A DNA stretch of 7,842 nt, from contig JAGTQN010000057.1 in the NCBI GenBank assembly GCA_018396395.1, positions 1-7,842 of the forward strand, given 5' to 3'. This stretch comes from Candidatus Bathyarchaeota archaeon. Its GTDB lineage: Archaea > Thermoproteota > CALKCG01 > B24 > JAGTQN01. Made by a program: the position numbers and the translations under genes. Under the pieces are notes generated by a model that had not been told where the DNA came from, ran no database searches, and saw only the letters and a program-made list of their open reading frames with translations. Shown piece by piece: positions 1-5,353 of the stretch; position 1 is the stretch's first letter, and the number at the start of each line of letters is the position of its first letter.

Positions 1-89
1 ATTTTACTTATTTATTCTTTATTTCTTATTCTTTCTATACGCATTCCCTTTGCTTTGCTTATATCATCCAAATTTCTTTCGTTATTTTG

Positions 90-1952
90 TTATTTTCTAT
101 CGTTTATGGATAAGGCAGGACGGAGGGATAGGTCTTCTAGGGGCACCTCATAGCCCTCCTCCCTGAACTGCATCCTATAGAACGAGCTGTAAAGCCCACC
201 CTTCTCCATAAGCTCCCTGTGGCTTCCCCTCTCCACAACCCTCCCTTGATCCAGGACCAGAATCTCATCGCAGAGCCTTATGGTCGAAAGCCTGTGGGCT
301 ATGATGATCGCCAGCCGATTTTCGAGGATCTTCCTAAGGGCGTTCTGCACAACAAGCTCCGTGTACGGGTCGATGCTCGAGGTTGCTTCGTCGAGGATGA
401 GAAGCCTAGGATTCATGAGAAGGGTCCTTGCAAAGCTTATGAGCTGCCTTTGTCCTATGGAAATGTTAGAAGAACCCTCCTGTATAACGTAATCGTATCC
501 TCCAGGAAGCTTCATGATAAATTCATGGGCTCCCACGGCCTTCGATGCTTCCACAATCTCATCATCCGATGCTTCAGGCCTTCCAAACCTTATGTTATCC
601 TTAACGCTCATGGGGAAGAGGAAGGAATCCTGGAGGACTATACTCATTTGCCTTCGAAGGGAGGAGGTTCTCATGGCTCTGATGTCATGCCCGTTGATAA
701 GGATCCTTCCATCCAAGGGATCGTAGAACCTAGCCACGAGGTTTATTATCGTACTCTTGCCGGCACCTGTGGGACCGACGATGGCAAGCTTCTTGGAGGA
801 TTCGAGGCTGAAGCTTACATTATGGATTACGGGAACCTTTGGATCATAGCCGAAGGTGACATTCTCGAAGTTTAAACTCTCAATCGCATCGATTTCTAAG
901 GCTTTCTCTTGGGCTACTTCCTTCACCTCTTCCTCCGTATCGATGAGGTCGAAGATCCTCTCGATGGCTGCCATGGCCGATTGATACTGGTCGTATACGG
1001 CTACGAGGTCCATAAGGGGCATGAAATACGAAAACTGGTATTCGATGAAGGCGACGAGGGTACCTATCGTGATCTCCCCAGCAAGAACCATCTGGGAGCC
1101 AAGCCAGAGGATAAGGATCGTTCCTGAAATTCTCATGAGAAGAATAATGGGCTGATATGCAGCCGAGATTCCTACCGCCTTCACAGTGGCTCTAAAGACC
1201 TTATCCTGGGCCTCCTCAAACTCCTTTGCCGCCTCCTTCTCCCGGACGAAGGACTTTATTACCTTCATGCCCGAGAGGTTCTCCTGAAGCCTAGCCGTCA
1301 AGCCTGCTACGCTGGTGAGGGTTCCTCTATAGGCTTTCCTTGAAAACCCGCCTAGGAACCTTGCTACGATAAGGGCTAGGGGAAGGATTGCTATGGCCGC
1401 CAAGGCTAGCTTCAGGTTAAGGGTGAAAATGATGATGAGGGAGCCGAGGATTGATGCCGTATCCACGATGATGCTCGTTAAACCCATTCTAAGGAATATC
1501 CTGAGGTTGTTCGCGTCATTGATGGGTCTGGACATGATCCTTCCGATCTCGCCTTCGGAGAAGTACCTGAGGGAAATCACCTGGAGCTTTGATATCATTT
1601 CGTCCCTAAGCCTGGCTACGATGTTCTCGCCCACGATCCTCATCTGGAAGACCTGAACGTATTGGAGGAAGTAGTTGAGGAGGGTTACGATGATAAAGAG
1701 GGGGATCCACCAGAGGAAGCCCGAAAGGAGTCCCGGCTGGATGATCTGGTCTATGGCGACCTTGTGGAGATATGGCGAAAGGAGTCCCGTTAGGGAGCTT
1801 AGGAGAATGGCCCCGATGCCTATGGTAAGATTCTTTCTGTAGGGCTTGGCATAACCATAAACCCTAGCCATGAGGGCCCTATCCGGAACCCTTCGCTTCC
1901 TCGATTCCTCATACCTAGCCGTGAAAACACCAAAGGGACTTCCCATACCCAA
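90..1952 (-). CDS. ABC exporter half-transporter, consensus-site subunit of a heterodimer
   Basis: This is a membrane ABC half-transporter: an N-terminal six-helix exporter domain (about residues 40-330) followed by a nucleotide-binding domain (about 370-606). Residue numbers refer to the longest open frame (630 aa from 1982). The motifs seen are Walker A G403-T411, Q-loop Q451, a non-consensus signature ISIGQ at 507-511, Walker B ending in D531 E532, and switch histidine H563. It therefore supplies the catalytic Glu and His of the competent ATP site and the altered signature of the degenerate site. It lies just downstream of its partner subunit. The frame is open from a TTG at 1982, but a strong Shine-Dalgarno GGAGGTG (1967-1961) lies inside that extension, 8 nt before the TTG at 1952. 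I therefore start at 1952 (620 aa); ATG at 1946 is the other candidate. About 25 charged or polar residues follow the ABC domain. The substrate (drug, lipid or peptide) cannot be read from the sequence. Confidence 0.95.
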   Translation of the reverse strand: MGMGSPFGVFTARYEESRKRRVPDRALMARVYGYAKPYRKNLTIGIGAILLSSLTGLLSPYLHKVAIDQIIQPGLLSGFLWWIPLFIIVTLLNYFLQYVQVFQMRIVGENIVARLRDEMISKLQVISLRYFSEGEIGRIMSRPINDANNLRIFLRMGLTSIIVDTASILGSLIIIFTLNLKLALAAIAILPLALIVARFLGGFSRKAYRGTLTSVAGLTARLQENLSGMKVIKSFVREKEAAKEFEEAQDKVFRATVKAVGISAAYQPIILLMRISGTILILWLGSQMVLAGEITIGTLVAFIEYQFSYFMPLMDLVAVYDQYQSAMAAIERIFDLIDTEEEVKEVAQEKALEIDAIESLNFENVTFGYDPKVPVIHNVSFSLESSKKLAIVGPTGAGKSTIINLVARFYDPLDGRILINGHDIRAMRTSSLRRQMSIVLQDSFLFPMSVKDNIRFGRPEASDDEIVEASKAVGAHEFIMKLPGGYDYVIQEGSSNISIGQRQLISFARTLLMNPRLLILDEATSSIDPYTELVVQNALRKILENRLAIIIAHRLSTIRLCDEILVLDQGRVVERGSHRELMEKGGLYSSFYRMQFREEGYEVPLEDLSLRPALSINDRK

Positions 1953-1960
1953 GGCTAATC

Positions 1961-1967
1961 CACCTCC
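1961..1967 (-). promoter_or_regulatory. Strong Shine-Dalgarno site for the second ABC gene
   Basis: GGAGGTG on the minus strand is complementary to the usual archaeal 16S rRNA 3' end. It begins two bases after the TGA stop (1971-1969) of the upstream ABC gene. It is 8 nt from TTG 1952 and 14 nt from ATG 1946. It decides the start of the downstream gene and implies translation from one bicistronic mRNA. Confidence 0.75.
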
Positions 1968-1968
1968 C

Positions 1969-3801
1969 TCATGCCACACCAATCCTTAGGATTTCTTCCG
2001 GAGCCTTCTCAAGGAACTGCGTTTCGTAGATTCGCCTGTAAACGCCACCCTTTGCCATGAGTTCCACATGGGTTCCGAATTCGACGATCTCGCCGTCATC
2101 CAGAACCATGATTCGGTCAGCGTTCTTTATGGTCGAAAGCCTCTGGGCTATGATGAAGCAGGTCCTACCCTTCATGGCTTCCTCGATGGCTTCTTGGATC
2201 TCCTTCTCGGTCCTGGCGTCTACGAAGGAGAGGGCATCATCGAGGATGAGGATCCTCGGGTTCGCGATGAGGGCCCTTGCGATGGTTATCCTCTGCTTCT
2301 GTCCGCCGGAGAGGGTTACACCCCTTTCGCCAACGATCGTATCATAGCCGTCTGGAAGGGATGATATGAAATCGTGTATCCTCGCAAGCTTGGCTGCATT
2401 AACGATTTCTTCCATGCTCGCATCGGGCTTTCCAAAGGCAATATTGTCCTTTATCGTTCCTGAAAAAAGAAAGACATCCTGAAGGACGAGGCCTATCTGT
2501 CTCCTAAGGCTTGAAAGCTTAAAATTCCTTATGTCCATACCGTCGATCAGGATACTCCCAGAATCGACGTCGTAGAACCTTGGGATCATATAGACGAGGG
2601 TCGTTTTTCCAGAACCCGTGGCTCCGAGGATGGCTATCTTCTCCCCAGGCTTAACCCTAAAGCTAAGGTTCCTAAGGACGGGCCTATCCTTGACGTATCC
2701 AAAGGTTACATTTTGAAACTCAACATCGCCCCTTTCGATGCTAATCTCCCTGCTTCCGGGCTTATCCTCCACATCCACGGGGGCATCCATGATTTCAAAG
2801 ATCCTTTCAAGACCTGCAGAGGCATTTATCCAAGCGCCCGAGAGCATGCTTAAATCCCGAAGGGGAAAGCTTAGCCTCATCATGTATCTAGAAAAGAGTG
2901 TAAGGCCCCCTATCGTCAGGGCTGCTTGGGGCGAGGCTATCAGATTACCTCCATAAAGGTAAACGAAGGCGATCCCGAGGGTTAGTATAGCCGAAGAGGA
3001 GGGCATGTATTTTGACTGGATCCTTCCGGCTTCGATGGCCGTATCCACGAAGATTCTCTCGACCTGCTTGAAGCCATCCTCCATCTCAGCCTCGCGCCTG
3101 AAGATTCTTACAACCTTCATGCCTATGATGTTCTGCTGTACGTAGGCGCCGAGCCTTCCTAGGATAAGCTGCATTTTTCTGAATAAAGGCATGGTTTTTA
3201 CCCAAAGCTTGGTCGTAAGGTAGAATATGAAGACTATTGGGATCGTCGAAAAGAGGCACATAGGAGGGCTTATGGAATACATAACCGTGAGCACGACTCC
3301 GGCTGTGAAGACGGCGTTCCCAAGGGTCCCGATCCAGCTTCTTAGGAACATCTCAACAGGTTGCATGTCCATTGTAGCCCTTGAGACGAGGTCCCCGACA
3401 GCTGTGGAATCGTAGAATCTGAAGGATTTCGCTTGCAGGGAGGCGTAGTAGTCGGACCTTATATCCTTAATAATCGATTGGGCGAAATATCCATGCATAT
3501 AAACGATTAGGAAGTTGACGATCCCAAAGCCTAGGGCTGCAATGAGTATGTTTAACAAAAAGCCGAATAGCATATCATATTTTCGCCCGATGACAACCTC
3601 ATCGATAATCTGAGAAGTGTAGATAGGTTCGAGGGAGAATAAATAGGATCTTAGAAGAGATAATAGAATGATAAAGATGACAATATGTATATATGGCTTA
3701 TGATATTTGAGAAGTCTTTTGAAGGACTTTAAAGATCGTGAGAGTTCGGCTTGTGTTTTTATCGTCTTCACATATTCTAGGATGGGCTTTGCTACGCTCA
3801 T
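1969..3801 (-). CDS. ABC exporter half-transporter, degenerate-site subunit of a heterodimer
   Basis: This 610-aa membrane protein has an exporter-type transmembrane domain (hydrophobic segments near residues 38-58, 78-100, 160-200 and 270-315) and a C-terminal ATPase domain from about 357. Motifs in order are Walker A G393-T401, Q-loop Q441, intact signature LSGGQ 497-501, Walker B ILILDD with D522 where the catalytic Glu is expected, and Q553 where the switch His is expected (AQRLST). The Asp and Gln swaps are the hallmark of the degenerate site in heterodimeric exporters such as TM287/288, LmrCD and BmrCD. The partner is the next gene, 16 nt downstream, whose signature is correspondingly altered. 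The start is ATG 3801, with a TATA-like element about 23 bp upstream, which suggests a leaderless or nearly leaderless mRNA. There is no signal peptide; about 36 residues precede the first helix. Subunit type is confident; the substrate is unknown. Confidence 0.96.
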   Translation of the reverse strand: MSVAKPILEYVKTIKTQAELSRSLKSFKRLLKYHKPYIHIVIFIILLSLLRSYLFSLEPIYTSQIIDEVVIGRKYDMLFGFLLNILIAALGFGIVNFLIVYMHGYFAQSIIKDIRSDYYASLQAKSFRFYDSTAVGDLVSRATMDMQPVEMFLRSWIGTLGNAVFTAGVVLTVMYSISPPMCLFSTIPIVFIFYLTTKLWVKTMPLFRKMQLILGRLGAYVQQNIIGMKVVRIFRREAEMEDGFKQVERIFVDTAIEAGRIQSKYMPSSSAILTLGIAFVYLYGGNLIASPQAALTIGGLTLFSRYMMRLSFPLRDLSMLSGAWINASAGLERIFEIMDAPVDVEDKPGSREISIERGDVEFQNVTFGYVKDRPVLRNLSFRVKPGEKIAILGATGSGKTTLVYMIPRFYDVDSGSILIDGMDIRNFKLSSLRRQIGLVLQDVFLFSGTIKDNIAFGKPDASMEEIVNAAKLARIHDFISSLPDGYDTIVGERGVTLSGGQKQRITIARALIANPRILILDDALSFVDARTEKEIQEAIEEAMKGRTCFIIAQRLSTIKNADRIMVLDDGEIVEFGTHVELMAKGGVYRRIYETQFLEKAPEEILRIGVA

Positions 3802-3819
3802 CGGGACTTCCAGCGAACT

Positions 3820-3836
3820 CTTTAAATCTAAGCTTT
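3820..3836 (-). promoter_or_regulatory. TATA/BRE-like promoter of the ABC operon
   Basis: On the minus strand, ATTTAAAG (3827-3820) is preceded by a purine-rich BRE-like stretch (AAAGCTTAG). The centre lies about 23 bp ahead of ATG 3801. That spacing would put the transcription start at or next to the start codon. No good Shine-Dalgarno is visible before this ATG, in contrast to the second gene, which fits leaderless initiation. This is inferred from spacing only. Confidence 0.5.
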
Positions 3837-3915
3837 TTACATTGGTTCCGTAGTGGGATATAAACTTTGTTTCATTTCCAAAGGCTGTGAACTTCTGATC
3901 AAATCTGTTGCGATT

Positions 3916-3945
3916 GTGTAAATTTTCGAAGAAATGAAATTACAC
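3916..3945. repeat. Imperfect inverted repeat, possible operator
   Basis: GTGTAA (3916-3921) and TTACAC (3940-3945) form a 6-bp inverted repeat. Allowing a 2-nt bulge, it extends inward to a TTTC/GAAA pairing around an 8-nt centre. It abuts a perfect palindrome at 3944-3955 in the intergenic space upstream of the ABC operon. The arrangement is compatible with a dimeric regulator site. No regulator gene is visible in the window. Confidence 0.4.
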
Positions 3946-3955
3946 TATATATAGT
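3944..3955. promoter_or_regulatory. Perfect 12-bp AT-rich palindrome, TATA-like
   Basis: ACTATATATAGT reads the same on both strands and resembles an archaeal TATA box in either direction. On the minus strand it would initiate about 120 bp upstream of the ABC operon. On the plus strand there is no convincing gene downstream. The rest of the 291-bp gap 3802-4092 is AT-rich and holds no gene that I can support. Confidence 0.35.
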
Positions 3956-4056
3956 ATATCCCATGCCTAGTGACTTTATTGCCTATACCTCCGATGGAAG
4001 TCTTTAAGGCTCCTTTGTCTTCTTTTTTGAGGTATCTGATGGGTCGGTGGCTACAA

Positions 4057-4074
4057 GCCTTAGAAAATTAAGGC
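4057..4074. other. Small stem-loop downstream of tRNA-Pro
   Basis: GCCTTA and TAAGGC form a 6-bp stem with a 6-nt loop, 19-36 bp beyond the tRNA 3' end. It could help stop or trim read-through tRNA transcripts, or it could be chance in AT-rich DNA. Confidence 0.25.
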
Positions 4075-4087
4075 GTAAGAGAAATTC

Positions 4088-4092
4088 AAAAA
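4088..4092 (-). terminator. Oligo-T terminator of tRNA-Pro
   Basis: Five T residues on the minus strand follow directly after the discriminator base of the tRNA, with another T-rich patch a few bases on. Archaeal RNA polymerase terminates at such U-runs without needing a hairpin. Confidence 0.5.
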
Positions 4093-4215
4093 TGGGGCCG
4101 GCCGGATTTGAACCGGCGATCACATGGGTTCTTGGTTTTCCTTCGAACCGAGGATTCGGTTGCGAGGATTAGGCTCCCAAGCCATGTAGCCTAGACCATA
4201 CTAGCCGACGGCCCC
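4093..4215 (-). tRNA. trnP: tRNA-Pro (anticodon UGG) with a 47-nt intron
   Basis: The spliced RNA is 76 nt. Acceptor arms GGGGCCG (from 4215) and CGGCCCC (4100-4094) pair fully, followed by discriminator A (4093) and no encoded CCA. The D arm is GGCT/GGCT with one or two G-U pairs and contains G18 G19. The anticodon stem is CATGG/CCATG, the variable loop TGATC, and the T arm GCCGG-TTCAAAT-CCGGC. The loop C-T-TGG-G-C gives anticodon UGG (4179-4177), which reads proline CCN codons. Exon 1 is 4215-4176 and exon 2 is 4128-4093. The intron lies between positions 37 and 38, the standard archaeal site. A TATA/BRE element sits about 26 bp upstream and a T5 run follows the 3' end. Confidence 0.95.
4129..4175 (-). 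other. tRNA-Pro intron (47 nt), position 37/38
   Basis: Splice sites were placed by restoring a 7-nt anticodon loop. The central 4-bp helix of the bulge-helix-bulge is C32-G35 (CTTG) with intron CAAG. Its 3-nt bulges are GGA and AAC, each cut after the second base. On the intron side the flanking helix is weak: one G-C pair, then an internal loop, so this is a relaxed motif. Further in, TCCT pairs with AGGA, and AACCGA pairs with TCGGTT around an ATCC loop. No ORF fits in the intron. The boundaries are confident because the mature tRNA is otherwise standard. Confidence 0.88.
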
Positions 4216-4239
4216 TAGAATTGAAGCCCCAAAAAGCAT

Positions 4240-4254
4240 TACATAAAGGTTTTC
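4240..4254 (-). promoter_or_regulatory. TATA/BRE promoter of tRNA-Pro
   Basis: On the minus strand, GAAAACC (4254-4248) followed by TTTATGTA (4247-4240) makes a BRE plus TATA pair centred about 28 bp ahead of the tRNA 5' end. That places the start of transcription near the mature end. The rest of the 260-bp gap 4216-4475 is AT-rich. It includes a T-run on the plus strand (4427-4445) and shows no gene. Confidence 0.65.
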
Positions 4255-4475
4255 AAGGCTTTCAAATGGCGAAGGATCGTTTAAGATTTTGCATTTAATC
4301 CAATTTATAACGAAGGGAGTCTGGATAAGGAAAACGGAACGGCGCACGGCATAAAGAGTTTGGTTAAACCTCTCTCCATCATCATATCGATATTCCTATA
4401 ATCCCATCTTTCTTATCTCTTTCCCCTTTATTTTTTTATTATTTTACCAAGCCTTACTCTCGTCCTCATTTTAGC

Positions 4476-5219
4476 TTAAACCAGTTCTTTCAAGGCATCC
4501 TCTATTGAAGCATTTTCATGGACGATCTTCGCAAGGGCCCTTGTCATCTTCGTAGGGTTTCTGTGCTGAAAAACATTCCTTCCGATGCAAAGGCCAGCTC
4601 CCCCAGCCTCCATAACACCCTTGGCAATCTTAAGGACATCCTCATCCCGATCCATCTTAGGACCTCCAAGAACAACGACTGGGATGAAGGTTTTCGCTAC
4701 AACCTCCGAGAACTCCTCAGGGCTTCCGGGATAGGCCGTCTTCACGAAATCTGCACCCAGTTCAGCCGCCATCCTAGCTGCCGCTTTTACGGCTTTCGGA
4801 ACTAGCCTCCGGTTTTCATCCTGGGGAACTATCTCAGCTAGGAAAGGAATGCCCCAATCTTGGCATGCGATGGCCACAGGACCAAGCTTCTTAAGCTCCT
4901 CATCCTCCAAGGAGCCGAAGAAGGTCGTTTTGACACCATGGACTCCCAGCCTTGCCGCTAGTTCGACATAGAGGGGATCCATCGGTATGCTGATGATGAT
5001 GGCTAGATCCCTTGGGATGGCTTCATAGAAGCGTCTAACAACACCTGGGTTCACGAGGACGGCATCAGCCCCTCCCTCGGCTACCTTCCTTATCGTTTCT
5101 AGGGGCCTTTCCAAGCCAGGAACGTCCTGTCCCCTTCCACTTCTATCCATGGCTATGATAAGGGTCTTCCCATCCTCGCGAAAGATCCTTTTCATCCTCA
5201 AAGCCTTTCCGGCATCCAT
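4476..5219 (-). CDS. DeoC/FbaB-family class I aldolase homologue (TIM barrel), divergent active site
   Basis: This is a predicted cytosolic (beta/alpha)8-barrel enzyme of about 247 aa, near the usual 250-270 for archaeal class I FBP aldolase and ADH synthase. Numbering is from ATG 5219. The Schiff-base lysine is K160 in ADFVKTAYPG. Phosphate-binding glycines follow in VVLGGPK (185-186) and in IGRNVFQ (213-215), and the family tail MTRALAKIVHENAS is present. The N-terminal motif usually read as DHG is DRSG here (D25, R26). The usual YPRG region is EIVPQ, with V131 in place of the catalytic Tyr and Gln in place of the Arg. FBP aldolase activity is therefore doubtful. LsrF-like thiolases and other DeoC-superfamily enzymes also lack YPRG. 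The frame is open to TTG 5237, but a typical family N-terminus and a TATA-like site at 5253-5259 favour ATG 5219. It stands alone, with no pathway neighbours to assign a substrate. Confidence 0.9.
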   Translation of the reverse strand: MDAGKALRMKRIFREDGKTLIIAMDRSGRGQDVPGLERPLETIRKVAEGGADAVLVNPGVVRRFYEAIPRDLAIIISIPMDPLYVELAARLGVHGVKTTFFGSLEDEELKKLGPVAIACQDWGIPFLAEIVPQDENRRLVPKAVKAAARMAAELGADFVKTAYPGSPEEFSEVVAKTFIPVVVLGGPKMDRDEDVLKIAKGVMEAGGAGLCIGRNVFQHRNPTKMTRALAKIVHENASIEDALKELV

Positions 5220-5252
5220 ATGATGAACCCCTTGCAAATTTCTTCAAGGCTC

Positions 5253-5266
5253 CTTAAAGTCTTTCG
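5253..5266 (-). promoter_or_regulatory. Possible TATA/BRE promoter of the aldolase homologue
   Basis: CGAAAGA followed by CTTTAAG on the minus strand resembles BRE plus TATA, centred about 26 bp ahead of a start near 5230. That leaves a leader of about 11 nt before ATG 5219, containing a GGGG that could act as a weak ribosome site. If correct, TTG 5237 lies outside the mRNA. Confidence 0.4.
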
Positions 5267-5290
5267 AGACCTTTTCCATAACCTCCCTTT

Positions 5291-5336
5291 GAAGAAGGGG
5301 GAAAGGAAGGGAAGGGAAGGGAAGGGAAGGGAAAAA
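5291..5336. repeat. 46-nt homopurine tract with five tandem GGGAA units
   Basis: The plus strand has only A and G for 46 nt. It contains a G5 run at 5297-5301, then five perfect GGGAA units (5309-5333) that give G3 runs with 2-nt AA spacers. The minus strand is all C and T. The tract lies between the 3' end of moeA-PBP (18 bp away) and the start of the aldolase homologue. The spacing fits a short-loop G-quadruplex on the plus strand, and the mirror symmetry would also permit a triplex. A simple slippage-generated repeat is the null explanation. Confidence 0.85.
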
Positions 5337-5340
5337 TACG
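5298..5340 (-). terminator. Pyrimidine-rich terminator candidate after moeA-PBP
   Basis: Reading the minus strand out of the gene, a T5 run (5336-5332) begins 18 nt after the stop codon. It passes straight into repeated CCCTT. Archaeal termination favours U-rich, weakly pairing RNA, so this is a reasonable 3' end for the moeA transcript. There is no hairpin before the T-run. Confidence 0.4.
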
Positions 5341-5353
5341 GGGCCTAAGGCTA

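Noticed and set aside
219..875. A 218-codon open frame on the plus strand
   Set aside because: It is antisense to the ATPase domain of the ABC subunit, whose conserved motifs are all on the minus strand. The plus-strand product has no recognisable domain or start signals.
3962..4006. A 14-codon plus-strand ORF after the TATA-like palindrome
   Set aside because: The peptide is very short, lacks a ribosome site and resembles nothing known. It is not enough to call a gene.
4376..4386. C-box-like ATGATGATGG on the minus strand (possible C/D guide RNA)
   Set aside because: No D box (CTGA) or C'/D' pair lies at the needed spacing.
4427..4445. T-rich run on the plus strand as a terminator
   Set aside because: All genes here are on the minus strand, where the run is A-rich. 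No plus-strand transcript is supported.
5291..5336. GGGAA units as a CRISPR or IS-end remnant
   Set aside because: The 5-nt units are directly adjacent with no spacers, target duplication or nearby transposase or cas gene.
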